Shown here: positions 45,028 through 58,185 of the stretch, piece after piece
Layout: each line of letters opens with the position of its first letter
Numbering within the stretch: position 1 is the first letter of the stretch
From: Coprinopsis marcescibilis
Taxonomy: Eukaryota > Basidiomycota > Agaricomycetes > Agaricales > Psathyrellaceae
DNA: 64,000 bases
Reading direction: 5' to 3'
Assembly (NCBI GenBank): GCA_004369085.1
Contig: ML210250.1
Span: 18,760-82,759, forward strand
Made by a program: the position numbers and the translations under genes
The notes under the pieces: generated by a model
What the model saw: only the letters and a program-made list of their open reading frames with translations
The model's database searches: none
What the model was told of the DNA's origin: nothing

Positions 45028-48000
45028 TGCGCCGGTCTCGCTTCGAGCATGTGGTGCTTTTGGGTGCACAGCATGTGTTGCTCATCATACCCGAACCTCT
45101 CCCTCTTGCGGTATCCTCCCCTCTCTCTCCTGTTCCGTTCATTTCTTACTATCGTTCATTCATTTCATTATTCCCATTTCATTTTAGGTCTCGTTTATTT
45201 CTGATCACTGTTCTGTTTGAATATCCAATATCTAATCGTTGTTCCTAGTACCTAGCTACCCCTATTTTGTTGGCGAATCATTTAGGAATTCAATTTTACC
45301 CGTACATAGTACTGTATGAATTACGTATTGCGACTACTTACCTTCCTGTCGCTGCTGTCGCTTACTACGTACTCTTTCTCTGTCTCTGTCGTTTGACCGT
45401 CTCGCCTCTCGCTTGTCTCTTGTACACACATGCATACATACGCCGAACCCATCTTGTACATATCCTCGCTCTCTCCCTCTGCCATTCGCGTTACACCACC
45501 TCCACCCCCTCTTTTTTACGAGTTTGGCAACACCACACACCCCAGTTTTTTTCTGGTACAGATGCCTTACGCTCTTTTAGTCTCGTCGCTCGTTTGCAAC
45601 CTACTGCTCTGTCTGTCCTTTTTTCTCGCCTTTTTTTGTATTGGAAAAAAAATAGTTTGTTAGTGTTCGATATGCATTATCTATCGGGTGTGGTTCTACT
45701 GTCTGTCCCTGGTTTGTTGGTTGGAAGTTTGTGTGGGGAGGCGGGAAGGCGGGGTGGGGCGGGGCGGGACCAGGCACGCCCTGGCCAGGAGGGATACACT
45801 GGATTCGACCCGCCTTTTTCTTCCCTCTGCAGGTTCCCGATTTCAGACCTGAAGGCCTGACGGCTTCGGGTGTCCGCCGCTTCTTCGCCGCTGGGCTTGT
45901 GCTCTTGGTTCCTTGTGGTTCCATGCTTCCGACTTCCGATGACGTCTGCGTCTGCGTCTGCGTCTTCCCTCTGTCCCCTCTGTCCCCTCTGTCCCCTCTG
46001 TTCCCTCCGTCCCCTGTTCAGTTTGTTCGCTTTGGGACACCACCGGAAGAATGGAGTGCACCTGCCACCTTTGATCTGAATCCCGGTCCGCGTTGGTACC
46101 CCGCGCTTGCTCCCCGCGGCCATCCAGGATTGTATGTTGACAGAGGGGTTCGTGGAACCATGGATGTCTTTGTTGGTTGTGAGGGTGGGGGTTGGTGGGT
46201 TGGTGGGTAGGTGACGTGCTGTGGGTGAGTGGGAGTATGGGCGGGTGTGGGTAAGCGGGTTGGGTGTCGTTGTTGTTTGGTTCGCGTGGAGATCCATGTG
46301 GGTGTGGGTGTATGGAAGGGGACATGGGAATTGGTGGGTACGATGAGGAGGGGGTGGTGTGATGCGAGGGTTGGAATGTGGTATGTAGCATGGGTTGGTG
46401 TTGTTTCGGTGTATGGCTTGTGTTTTCTTATAATTATCGGCGTGCGTGTAGTTACCCTTTCTTACTTTCTTACTTTCTTATTTATTCTTGTCTTGGGACT
46501 CGTGTATGGAATTATATGAACGAGTTTGCTTGTATCTATGGGTTGTGTTGAATGGGAATGGGGTTTCTGCTGGGTGTTAATGGCTTTAGACTGGGGAAAG
46601 TTCCAAGTGGAAGGGGGTGGGGTACGGAGGGGGATATTGCGCAAGTGGTACAACACCGCCGTGTCCGACTATTAGAGATGTTCTTCGTACTTCTGGGTGC
46701 AAGGTGATAACTGGAATTGGAACGTTGATTCGGCATGTCAGAAGAAAACTCTGAGGGATGTTCGAACGTTTATTTTGGACATTACCCATGTACTAGTATA
46801 TATTGTTATTTGTGAATGGTATGGTTACTAGTCCTAGATCTGGTTTCCGCTGAAAAGCGTTGGTCTGTTATACTTGGACAGGTCGGCGTGTGGATTACGG
46901 GAGTCGAGACGCGCTGTTAGTTAGTTTAAGTATATACACGTCGGAAGCCTGAATGTTGGGTGTGGATATAGCTGTTCTGGAGCGTCACGGTTGTTGGATT
47001 TCTTTTGGGTAAGAAATACGGAGGAAGGGTTGGCCTTGAGTACCTTTTATGAGTGAAGGAACTTTTAGTACTGCTCGCGACATCTATACAAGGCCCATAC
47101 AATGCCATAGACTCGCATGACGTCAATAGGATGAAGCAATGAGCTTATGTACTAGTATCTTTTGATTCTTGTAAGCATACTGGATACGGTGATTGAACGT
47201 GTAGTAGGAGAGAGTATCATAGTACAGCCTGTACAGGACTCATACGAAGATTCTATCTACGGTACCAAGCGACGTCATAACCAATTTGAACTTTAGAATC
47301 TCTCGTTCATTGTAGTGGGATATGCCTTGGACCGATAGGAGAGGTTTTAGGCGCACCTAACTGGGAGAATTTTGTGGCCTACGCTTTGGCAATGATATGT
47401 GAAAGCGAAAGTGTCTGATGTAGAGTGCTAAGGTACGACCAGACAGTGACAGCGAACCAGCACGGGCGTCATAATTTCTGTCCGTTTGGGGTTCTCGGCG
47501 AGTGAGAGAACATTCGTATTCATTGGTTTTACCGTTAAGCGCCCCAGGCTGATCAACTGTTTGGCTTCTTTTGTGGTTTCAAGTCTCGACAGAGCTGAGA
47601 GCGCGACTGGACCTCATGCATCATACTTTAACTTTGCACAGTTCAAAGAGGGTGATACCCCTGAGTCTGGACAAGCAGTGCAATGACTTTTGTGGATTTG
47701 CATGTGGGCTCTTACTCGGCTGAGGGTAGCGCTCATCATGTATTATGAACGCGCCAGTCACCTCGACAATAAAGACGTAGACTGTGGAGGGTGGTGGAAC
47801 TGATATGACCGGCCGTCTATCGGGCTTGGCTTCGTTGAAGGAGGGCGGCGGCTACTTTAAAAGTCTTAATGAAATGGGAGTATTCCGGCTGCCGAGCCTT
47901 ATCTCAAGCTCTGTTCCTGACCAAGCATTGCATTCATTCAACCTCGCAGAACCTCGGCGCTGGGCTTTAGAAGCATTGGACCAATTTCTGAACAATTGCC

Positions 48001-48820
48001 TAAGGAAGACCACTGAAATGTGATTATATTTTGCTCAATCGAATTGCAACTAACACGCATCCGTAATGGTAACAAGGGATGAAGATGTGTCAGGGGGAAA
48101 TGTTGGATCGAGGTAGAGTAAACTTTGATTTGTGTGACTGAAATGGCAAGCGCAGCCGTTTGTGAATGATATCATGACCGTTTATGTACTAGAGTATGTA
48201 TGCGAAGTGCTAAGAGTTTGCTTTTAGCACCGAATGGGCCGATTCGGGGTTCGCGATTGGAGGAAGATTTAGGGTTCCATGTGCTAGGCGTTTGTGAGGT
48301 CCGGCGATAAAATATTCGCGGAATACCCAAGGAATACCCACAGGAAATTATTGCTGATGATGAGCATAACCAGCACAATTCGATCGAGGTTTCTTGATTC
48401 CCTTCCACACCCGCCGTTCCCCTTCTGCCCCTGCTTTCGCGGGCGTGCTCAGCGAGGTTGAAGTTCGACCGTTTTGGTGTGGCTGTACTGGTGAGAGATA
48501 AGATTTCCCCCCGCACATCTGGATTCTGGTGCTGACACTGGCTGCGAGGAGAACATCCGGGGCGGACTGTAGGAATTCGTGGAAAGGATACCTAGGGGTT
48601 CTGAATCCCTGTTGAAGGCACGTCCACGGGCATGCGGAGGGAATATTGGCGATTTCGATGCTGTACGTCTTCGCGTTGTCCATTCCCGCGCCTTTGCTGA
48701 TCTCTTCAATTCCCGATTTACCGACAGCATATCCCTCAATACGACGTCGAAGCTGAGCACGCAATACCCGCCCCCGACATTCAAACGCTCTTTCGACCTT
48801 CTCCCTTTTGAATTGAGACA
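45028..48820. other. 3.8-kb intergenic region with simple repeats, no gene seen
   Basis: T/C-rich sequence follows the G-alpha gene. A simple repeat of TCTGTCCCC units and GTCTGC units spans about 45940-46015. Long frames on both strands at 45.7-46.4 kb are products of this biased composition (Pro/His/Thr-rich). TTTCTTAC units occur at about 46462-46485. 46.5-48.8 kb shows no coding logic. Confidence 0.5.
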
Positions 48821-48822
48821 AC

Positions 48823-50296
48823 ATGAGAATGCCATCTCGCCCGAGTACATAGCAGGGACGAATGCTGTCGGGTACAGTGCAGGTACGTTCATGCGGGTGG
48901 CGGAGGAATTTCTCGTAGAGACTGATCGCTATTTTGACAAGTGGCCTCGATGGTCTTTCTCATTTACGATATTATGCTCACTATGGATGACGAGGTGCGT
49001 TCCATTTGGCTTTCCACCCTTGGCGAGCGTCTGGTTGATTGGCGGCGGGTGTAGGTCACTTTTATCTGGCCGTGAGTCTTGTCGATTTGAAGAACGCTCA
49101 GGGACTTATGAACAATCGACAATCTTGAACGTAAAGGATCCCCTGGAGCTTCACCAAGCTGGTCTACTTCTTTCTTCGGTACTTCACGGTTGTCCTGCAC
49201 ATGTGCGTAAAAGCTACAGACGTCTAGGCTCTTCGGAGGTGTGGCTGACAGTGTCCGGTCGGTTCTCAGAACTACCTTGTTCCTTGGGACACCGCCATTC
49301 ACCTTCACGGCAAGCGAATGCTACATTTGGGCGGTGTATCAGGCTTTAGCTTCGACGCTGTTGATCGCATCGGTGGACTATATCTTGGTCATGCGAGGTA
49401 TGTCCCCTGTCTTCCATTCAGCTGATTGCTGACACGCCCATAGTCTTCGCTCTTTACCCCAGGGGTAAATTCGTACGCTATGGTGTCGCGCTGCTGTATG
49501 TGGCGGAACTGGTCACTGTTACAATCGGCTTTGGCTTCGGGGTTCCCCAGCTCGTTTACGACGAGTACTGTACGACGATAGATGCACCGAACACGTTTAC
49601 GATCGCGTCGTACGTTCGCGTCTACCGCGTTCCTGATGTATCGAGCTAATCCTGCGGTATATACAGAGCGACGCCCATTGCAGTTCAAGCCTTACTTTTT
49701 TTCTTGACGGCATACAAGTTTGCACAGGCGGTAAGGAATGGGTGGGGAGATGTTCCCCTGTTGAGGCTTCTGATGCGGGACGGAACCTGGGCATTTTTTC
49801 TCATCTTTCGTGAGTCTTTTTTCTTCGTGTAGAGGTGAGCCTGCTAATTCCCGCTGTTACGTAGTCGTCCTGGTTGGAGAAGGTATTCTATTTGGGTTCG
49901 CGCCTGAAGCTTACACGGCTGTTCTCTATGGGTGGGTAATTCTTTGTTCTTAAAAGGCTTCATGCGACCATTACTCAATCGAGCGCAACCATGACAGATG
50001 GATGAATACTGTGTTTGCGTTTTGCGTGAGTTTTGTGTGCCCCTCTAGTGTGAGCCACATGTCTAAATGTTCTCCAGGGCTACCGTATCCTCCTCAACCT
50101 CAATAGCGCGGGCAGCGGTCGTGGCCGCAGTAGCACGATGGTCACCAACAACCCCACTACTGGTCCTGATATTCAGTTTACCTCGCACATCTACACCGGT
50201 CAGGACGACGAATCATATCCCATGGCTGCTATAACTGTCTCTGATGACAACGTCCGAAACGCAACGAGTGTCCAGACCAGCTCCGGAGATGCTTGA
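48823..50296 (+). CDS. DUF6533 seven-helix membrane protein, copy 2
   Basis: Exons: up to 48882, 48942-49050, 49137-49202, 49252-49397, 49444-49609, 49667-49809, 49865-49931, 49998-50025, 50078-50296. Lengths of exons 3 and 5-8 equal those of copy 1 (66, 166, 143, 67, 28 nt). Signatures: FLIYDIMLTMDDEV, KLVYFFLRYF, CYIWAVYQALASTLL, VDYILVMRVFALY, GWGDVPLLRLLMRDGTWAFFLIF and WMNTVFAFCGYRILLNLN. The tail is shorter than in copy 1 and lacks the acidic run. One junction (49050/49137) uses a strong GTAGGT donor and adds about 11 residues compared with copy 1, so it is less certain. The start codon is unresolved; an ATG at 48823 could serve as a very short first exon. No disabling mutation seen. 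Confidence 0.65.
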
Positions 50297-50904
50297 TGGT
50301 ATAACCTCCAAGGTTTCGCGTCGTGTGATGAGGGATGCCTTCAGGGGATTGGGTGACGACCCGGTTCAGCGAGAGTGGTCACGCGCTCTACTGTAGTCCG
50401 CGGCCAGAAGGATGTGGGTATGAAGCGGGACGAAATGTGATGTCGAGCCTCGTTGTCCCGTCTGGCCCGTTGGTTCCACACGAGCTCGGGCGAGGCCTCA
50501 GGGATGGGATGCTGGGAGCGCGAGAACCCTAAGAGGCATCAGTCCAAAAACGCAGATATTAGCGGTGGATCTTGTCGGGACCAAGGTTTCTGCCGTATAG
50601 GCCTGAGACATGGGATGCTTGATACCGGACACGTCCTGGTTACTAATGTTGTGTCTAGGTTTGGGTGACTTGGATGGACAAGTGCCTATTGGCACTCAAT
50701 GTGATATATTATTGCGCGGCCATTATGCCGGGATGCGACCATACATGTAAATGATGTAATAGTAGTTAAAATTTGTGAATGGATGGGTTGAGTAGACGTG
50801 TATGTAAAGGTGACCGTTAAAAGACCTTATGGTGAGAACATGAAATAAAAATAGACCATAATGTAAATCCCTGAATGCGGGGCGACGAGAGCATGGTGAG
50901 GTTT
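50297..50904. other. intergenic between convergent DUF6533 genes, no gene seen
   Basis: Presumed 3' regions of the two convergent genes. A 65-codon frame here is unconvincing. Confidence 0.4.
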
Positions 50905-52612
50905 TTAGGATATCCAATTTTCTCTATTTTGTATATGTGAGTCTCCGTCCTCTATAGGCTGCATCTCTATGGCATCTGTAGTATGATTGGGGGAGATGTT
51001 ACTCTCGATAATGCTCGTGAAGATGTTTGCGGTTGTTACTTTAAGCCCGTTGGTGTTGGTCAACAGACTGGCCCGGGGGCCTCGTTTGCGGTACTGGAAG
51101 ATGACGAACATGACACGGTTGCAGAGGATTGATTCGGCGACATATAGGGGACGGGTTAGAACGCCTTTGTAGATTCCGTTCTAGGATGTGAATGTCAACG
51201 AGAGTGAGGGTAAGAAATATATGCAGAGGGGGCTTACCGGGATGCGAACTTCAGGTAGAACCATGTTGAGCAGTGCCAAGACTGAAAGGGTGGAGAGTAT
51301 GAGGCGTTGGCATAGACGAAGTAAAAGGCGAGGCTTACGAAAGATGATAATGGAGTACAGGACGCCTGCGGTGTTGTGTGAGTTGTGGAAGGTTCGCTGA
51401 GACGCGCTCGGTTAGTCTCACCGTTACGATACAGCTGAATAACCCATGATGAGTTGGATCCTCGAACTACAGAAGCGGACAAATGAGGGGAAATTATCGT
51501 GTCTTAGGAGGCAGGAGCACCTACTGTGTTGGACCGCTTTGAAGAGCAGAGCTGCGACGGTAACTGGCGTGGAGTCGGTTTAGTTGTTCGATAAGAGGGA
51601 CAAAAGTACGAAATTACCTCCTTCCGTTAGGCAGACCAGGAGGAAGCGGTACCTCACGAGGCCATGGTCTTCCCCTACTCCGCAGACTCCGTTACGTGCT
51701 GGATCTAAGCTCATCATTCAGTAGAAGAACCGTCGAGGAAAAGAAATAGGCGAACATTTGATAACGTCCCATTGGAGGTGTGTGATCACAATAGATGCAA
51801 CAATTCTGATCTGGGTGAAGGGGCGGGCCATTAGAGACGATGTAATGTTTTAATCCGCTGGACGCACTATGTGGATGACGAGCAGAGGTATCACAATTAT
51901 CCGTCGATTACCCCAAACAGCGCACGTTTGCATATAGACGATGACTGGTGGGGTGAGAGAGGCGTGTCAGGAATGCCTTGCGGGGGTGGGATTATGAACG
52001 TACTCGACGAAACACTTCCTGAAAAGTTGGATATCCCTGTGTAGGAACGTCAAATATATTTATGATCTTTCGAAGGCAAACCACATACATATTCCTGACT
52101 TGAATAGGTGCCCACAGCTCTGGATAGCAGGGTTATTGTATCAGTGCTCCGACAAACAGCGGTGATGTGAATTCACCCACAATCGTAGTCTCGGACCTGG
52201 AGAGGGTGACTGAAAGAGAGAGGTTAGTCATCTTCTATCTAGATTCAAAAACCAGTTACCGACATGAAAGGAGTAACGCATGCCCCACAAACACCAGGTA
52301 CCTGTTGAGATAAAAGAGAAGGAGTCCAATGGACCATCGACTGTTCCACACATATTTGGCCTGCACTCTCGGATTTACATAAGTCGCGTACTAACACAAG
52401 AGCTGTGATGTTCCTCACCTCTTCGTCCAGGGTGCAAAGGTAGTCGTATACCTAATAGAGACCCATCAGTCAAATGAGTGTTTTTTGCATGGGGAAGGGC
52501 CTGGAGTCACTGGACTTACTACGACAACGTAGCAGGATATGATCAGAAGTTTGATGTTGAAGAGTGCTTGATAAATCTCGGTTATCTGCTCAACCTGGTC
52601 GCTCGGAGCCAT
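50905..52612 (-). CDS. DUF6533 seven-helix membrane protein, third member, minus strand
   Basis: Start ATG at 52612 (MAPSDQVEQIT). Early exons 52612-52520, 52451-52419 and 52360-52260 give the DUF6533 core: VYDYLCTLDEE, YVWNSRWSIGLLLFYLNRYL. Later parts read VIVYMQTCAVWGNRRIIVIPLLV (about 51875-51950), VRYRFLLVCLTEG then TVAALLFKAVQHI, SWVIQLYRNGVLYSIIIF, LALLNMVLPEVRIP and finally YKGVLTRPLYVAESILCNRVMF (about 51090-51175), ending at 50905. Splices around VQH and RNG were chosen because they restore this family pattern. Exons between about 52260 and 51950 and near 51720 are uncertain. It is more distant from copies 1 and 2 than they are from each other. Function unknown. Confidence 0.6.
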
Positions 52613-53664
52613 AGCTGGAGGATATAAAGATTTGAGAGTGTCGTTGGTTGATAAAGAAGGAGCACTCGGCGGAGAGTGGTCTGGACTTGGACGTCTCTGC
52701 TCCTCTTCTATGAGAAAACCGCTCTGTGCTCTGCGGCATGCAAGGTTAAGTCTTGGAGGGCGCCGTGCTGGCTGGTATGGTGGCGGAAATACGAGAAATC
52801 GACGAGGTGAGAAAATGTAGAGACCGCAAGACTCCGGCATCTCAATTCATTGGCATCATGTGTAAAGCACTGAGCAGACGCGAGGAACGGCGCCTATCCC
52901 GATGAAGAAGGTCCTTGGGGGTATGCCGATCGGCCGTTGTAGACACCATGAGAATGTCTTGGTTCCTGCAAGGTTCCTGCTATGTACTTGCAGATTAGGA
53001 GGTGTTCTGAAATTTAGTGATCCCGAGAGTGCCTTCATGTCCATGGGATAGTTCGGTACCGAGCTTGTGCAGCAAATCGTTTCATCTCACCTTCCGGAGG
53101 GAGTTGTGTGGGCTAGCGTTAAATCTAAGCGGTTGGAAGCCGGTGACTCTGAGGATAGAGGTGACGCGGTCGCGGTCGCGGTGGTACGGTAGGGGTTGTG
53201 CCGGGACTGTGGAAGCCAAGTCTCGGGGGCATTGGCCCGTTATGCTGGGCGTGGCAAAGTGTGGCATCTGTGCTTGATATGTGGAGTTAACCCTGATTCT
53301 TGTGCGCGGAGAAATCCGAAAAGAATCAACATTAGACCATTCGGGTGGGGTTCGTTCTCACCTCAAACTTCCTCTTTGCCCTCAGGGTACGTAAGCACTA
53401 CAGATGTCCAGGTCAACCATCGCACGGTCTTCGCGGCTTGCAGTTGGGAAAAGGTGTCTGCAGTCTACTTGGAACGATCTCTTGTCACCCCTACCCTGTC
53501 AACACCAGGGTTTGACGCCTTTCAGGCACTCGACATCTCCTCAAAAGTTCATGAAGCGGGGCTGCATTCAGAGCGTCCAGCAGATTTAGACCCCACATCC
53601 CAACTCGAAGCCATATCCCACCATCCCTCCAGATAATCACATTCATGAAACACGACCTCTGATC
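52613..53664. other. divergent intergenic region, no gene seen
   Basis: It separates the minus-strand DUF6533 gene from rhodopsin-like copy C. A 146-codon plus-strand frame (53196-53636) and an in-frame 5' extension of the DUF6533 gene to 52840 have no supporting motifs. Confidence 0.4.
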
Positions 53665-55050
53665 ATGCCTCCAATCCCCAGATCGCATGTCTGTGAGTTA
53701 TCGCTGCAGTGTTACTCTGTGGTCAATGTCCTTAATCCGTTCCTTGTAGATGGATATATTGGCGGTTACGCGGTAGCGATCTTGACGACATTCATTCGGC
53801 TAGGCCATCGACTTGTAAGGCGCCAATTGTGGTGGGACGATCTGTGGGCGTTTGTGGCGTTGCTTTTCACGTTCTGTAGTATCGTCGTGTACTTGTTCCT
53901 CAACATTCCGGAAAATCGTAAGTTCTGCCTTCACCGTCCGGGTTTCTAGCTCATCTGCTTCTCCAGCCGCAGTACAGTATGCCGACAATATGGTGTTCTC
54001 GTCCTTCTTGGTATGGTCGTCGTTCTTCTTCCATCCAGCAATCATCTGGTAAGCAAGGCCTAAAGGCTGCCACACTGTCTGTTTGACCCATTGCTATAAT
54101 TAGGTCGAGCCGCTTGTCGATCCAGGTTACGGTCATCCGTTTGCTACCTCCTGGGCTCAACAGAACGATTTCGAAGTATGCATTCAGCTCATTGATCGCC
54201 ATGTGGATCTCCGTCTCCATTGCGAGAGTCTTCTACAACGGTACTATTGTCCCCGCTATCCCCCAGCAACCATACTCCCCCATTCCTTCTGTGGTATCCC
54301 TTGCTTGTGAGCCATGTCTCTGAAGTTTATCTAGATTAACGCTAACTGCAAGCCATTGTGGCAGTCGATGTCGTTGGGACTGGATGGCTTATTGGATGGC
54401 CCGCTTACATCCTCGTTCGAATGAAGCTAAGACGACCTCATCGTCGGCTACTTCTCGTATGTTTCTCTTCCGGCGTACTTTTAGGAGTTACCAACATCCT
54501 TCATGGTGCTGACCTAATTGTGGCTACATCTTGGGATCGTATCACTGTAACCGGACACCTGGAGGTAGGTTATTGAAGCGATATCTCTTGGTATGGGCGC
54601 TGAACTTGATCCTAGCTCATGCTCTCGTTAGTCCTATCCAACGTCCTAGTACTTGCGACCTATATATACCGAGTCTTTCGAGCATCCTCAACCTTGTCTG
54701 ACGAATCCGATACGGAAAGCTCGTCTGGCCAACGTTCGACGTCGAAACGTGAAGGTGAGGCCCAGTTCTATTTTGACACATCGTTATTCTGAGCTCTCTT
54801 GGATGCAGTCCCTGATACTCTTGGGGTTGTTACTCGCACACGATCGGTCATGCCACCATCTAACGGCACTATGGAATCCTCTATCGGCCCTCTCACGACC
54901 GTATATACTAGCGGGGATGACCACTCTAGCCCTGATTCCAGCCGAAGAGTTGGAGTCTCCGATACCGAATCAAATCCTTCGTTCCTTACGAGCCGAGGCC
55001 CAACAGATTCTAGCCCATTTGCCACTCAGCAAAACTCAGCATCTTCTTAA
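53665..55050 (+). CDS. fungal rhodopsin-domain-type seven-helix protein, copy C
   Basis: Seven exons join in frame: 53665-53692, 53750-53917, 53967-54048, 54104-54306, 54353-54564, 54616-54754, 54809-55050 (357 aa). It shares intron positions with copies A, B, D and F but is the most diverged in sequence: RLGHRLVRRQLWWDDLWAF, VIRLLPPGLNRTIS, WPAYILVRMKLRRPHRR and YIYRVFRASS. The tail is Ser/Thr/Asp-rich and ends QQNSASS. No stop or frameshift. As an old, intact member it suggests the family has been resident here for long. Ligand and partner unknown. Confidence 0.8.
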
Positions 55051-55475
55051 GGTTGTTTAACCATGCACACTCTCTTCCCTGCTTCCGTGTCCGATATTAT
55101 AGATAATTGTTGTACGTAATGGAAACTACACGTTCTTTGGACTCAAACCCATTGGGCTCTGTCATTCATAGTGCATTTCAAGATCGTTTCATCGAGGTCC
55201 AACAGGAGTAGAGCAGGGACAAGCAAGATTCGAATCTGTTGCCTTACTCCGCCCTTCTCGGGTACCCTTCCATTCCCACCAATTGAAAGATGAGCGCCGT
55301 TTCAGCAACCTCCCCGGGTTTCCGGAACCACCATTGCGGGCGCTCTTCAAGTTGACAAGGGTCTCGGGCCCTCGGCTGGCTTTAACAGTACCTAGTATTT
55401 GAGCTCCGCATAATTAATGCAGATCGGAGCTTTTATTTACGTGGTTAGGCTGACAGCAACGACGCCACCCAGTGA
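55051..55475. other. intergenic; small dyad, no gene seen
   Basis: A palindromic AGATTCGAATCT (about 55228-55239) is flanked by GGAGTA and TTACTCC, which could pair. It looks tRNA-like only in the TTCGAATC core, and no cloverleaf forms. Confidence 0.35.
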
Positions 55476-57288
55476 ATGGCTCGAAGACGCCGCTGCACTC
55501 AAGTAGGCATCTCCATCGACTTTTTCGGTAAGAATACTCAACGGTCGTGTTTAAGATCTCTAATTACCTGGAATATTAGAATAGAATTATCGTGCCTGCT
55601 TTTACCGAGGCAGGCAGATCGCCAAGCGCGAGTTGGCGAAACATCGAACAAAATTACACCCAATTGAAGACGAAATGCCCGCATTATCTTCAAAGTTCGG
55701 CCAACCTCGTGAGCAGTACGCTCAGACAAACCTGGACGCCGCACAATGGTGCAACCTCCTTTCCCCAATCAACAACGCCCCAGAAGAGATATTGCAGGAG
55801 ATTTTCCTATTGTCTCTCCCCGACCCTCATTGCAATGCCTCGCCCTCAGGCAAGCAAGCTCCGCTGCAGCTCATGCATGTCTGTCGCCTCTGGCGATCCA
55901 TAGCATCTCAATTTTCTCCGTTGTGGCGGTGGATGCGACTCGACATATTGGAGAAGGATCTGGACATTTCCTCATTCCATCACGTCTCATTGTGGCTTAC
56001 TCGCCCTCAAGGAGCTCCTGTCGCCCTCCACATCTCAGTCTCTGCCAATTTCCCTAGAGCCCACCTTAGAGAACCCGAAATAACGAAGCTCATACACGAC
56101 GTATCGATGTCGGTCGGGATTCGTCTCACGGCGCTGACCCTCACTCGGATCCCTCTAACTCAACTTCACTCCCTGCCATCTGGGTTGTTCCCATCGTTGG
56201 AGACGCTCGTCTTATCAACCATACGATCAAGCCACGAGTCCCGTCGACTCCATACTTTTAACTGGGCGGAGAAGGGGCCCGTGTTGACCTTCTCCCAGTG
56301 CGGAGCCCTGAAGAGAGTTGCAATCAGCAACCAGTTCCAAGTACATGTTCATTCGGGGGTAGCCTCCGTCGCACTTCCATGGGGCCAGCTAACCCACTAC
56401 GTTGCAGTGGGCAACGAAGATGATGCCATCCCATTCTTCCGCCATGCCCTCCCACTTTGCAAAAACATGACATATCTCTGCATATCCCTGACGGAAAATG
56501 ACATGGGAAGAGTGCGAACTGACTTGTGGTCCAGTTTTACTCGAGTGACCCTCGACCATCTCACCTGTCTCACCATTTACACATGGCAGGTCTTTGACGG
56601 CGTCCTGAGCTACCCCGACTTTTTCGACCAATTCGACTTCCCCAACCTTCGTAGCCTTCGATTCGACACTTCCGAGACGTTTCCTAACGAATGGCCACCC
56701 ACCTCCCAACAACGTTTCTTCAAAAAGATTCACGATCTCAACAAACTCGAATACCTCTCACTCGTGAGCGTCTTCGGAGACTTTGACAATTTCGTACACC
56801 TCTTCTCGGCCACCCACAGAATCACCACCCTCGACGTCCAGATATACAGAAATTTCGAAAACCTATTCGAAGCCCTGACTTTCCATCGTGACCAAGATGG
56901 CGAGCAAAAAGGTCCTTTGCCCAGCTTGACGACTCTTATCCTCGAGCTTTCTGATACAAAGTTCTTGGAGGAAGGGCAGGGGGAAAGCATCGATTCAGAT
57001 CTTTTTATCGAATTCCTCAAGTCCCGAACCACTGGCCGTCGGTCGAAGGAAACAACTCTCTCTCGCCTCGTTCTATATGCAGCTCATGGCGTGGATCTCG
57101 ACGAGTCGGAAGACAGTAACATGTTTTTATTGAACATTCTGGACTTCTGCTCTACAATCGATGGCTTCACGGTTGAGAAGAGGTTAGTAGACAAGGAGAG
57201 GGAGAACAGGAGGGAGTTCCTCTGGATGGATAGAGATCCTTACCTAGAAGGGTGGAAGGAAGTCGGGGAACTCGGCGTCTGGCAGTAA
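55476..57288 (+). CDS. F-box protein with coiled-coil N-terminus, copy 2
   Basis: The main frame is open from 55585 to TAA at 57288. The first ATG in it is internal (EMPAL), and a better model adds a 27-nt first exon, ATGGCTCGAAGACGC.. (55476-55502), joined to 55585, giving 576 aa. The N-terminus is coiled-coil-like, followed by an F-box-like NAPEEILQEIFLLSLP and VCRLWRSIA, then LRR-like blocks (SLETLVLS, ALPWGQLTHY, LTCLTIY, NLRSLRF). It ends LWMDRDPYLEGWKEVGELGVWQ, the same C-terminal motif that lies out of frame in copy 1. Similarity to copy 1 is clear throughout (for example LPWGQLTH and WAEKGPV/WSEKGPV). Role presumed: substrate receptor of an SCF ligase. The start exon is tentative. Confidence 0.75.
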
Positions 57289-58185
57289 GCCTCAGGGTCA
57301 CCCTGGATTTCTGCTGTCGACTGATATACACCGTGTTCCCAGGCATTATGCTTTGGGACATCGCCCAAGAATATGTGAATATGTAATTTCACTTTGTGGT
57401 TTGACATGTACTTGTTTGTGGATCTCGATGCGGTGTCCTAAAACTCTTCTGCATCCAAAAGACCTGACGAGTTCAAGATCGTTCCGTACCATCTCGGACC
57501 ACGGCCTCTCAGTGGCTCATTCGGAGTCACTGTTTGTCTATGATGCGTACGCTTTAGGTTATATGATCAATTGAATTGAATTGAATTGAATTGCAAAGGC
57601 TGGTTGGTATGCCAGTGCAAAGCGACTATCGGAGCTTCGCAATCGATGTTCCCCCAGGGACGATTTGGGACTCCGAGAGAGATGTTAGAACTCAATAGCG
57701 TTGTGCATGGAGAGATACATAAACAACGCATGTAAAAGCTGTGAACTCTGTGAAAGCGCCGCACATCAGGGTTACGTTTCGTCGGGAACAGAGGCGGGGA
57801 CCTGAAGCACCATTTAAACTTTTACCATTCCGTTGGTGCGGCATACTGGGCGCTCTGATCCCCTCAGACACAAGCTGTCGTCTTGACGCCAGCAAGTTTG
57901 GCCTCCCCTCGACCGTATACCAGCCACGGCACTGTGTTAGGCTCAACTTCAGCACAATCTGCGTGAATGCCTTGTGGGTTGATCTGTATGCACATTCTTG
58001 AAGTGTAATCGAAGAGGGCTCATAATGCACCAAATCATCAGCACGTGAACAGTGCACAGGTGACAACGCAGTTTACGCAATCGACGGCCACAGGTCCGGA
58101 ATCGGAACAGCAGGGGAACCTGCTCATCGCGCATATCTACCTTGGTCGCCTTGACCAGAGCCACCAACTATCCCTCGCTCGTTTC
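57289..58185. other. intergenic, no gene seen
   Basis: It contains a short (TTGAA)n run at about 57572-57593. Frames at 57.7-58.2 kb have no motif. Confidence 0.45.

Noticed and set aside
45601..46519. Long frames on both strands after the G-alpha gene
   Set aside because: Pro/His/Thr- or Cys/Leu-rich products of TCTGTCCCC and GGTGGGTTGG-type simple repeats; no splice pattern or motif.
52612..52840. N-terminal extension of the third DUF6533 protein
   Set aside because: The in-frame extension is Pro/Ser/Arg-rich and unlike the family, which normally begins shortly before the first helix; MAPSDQ is the better start.
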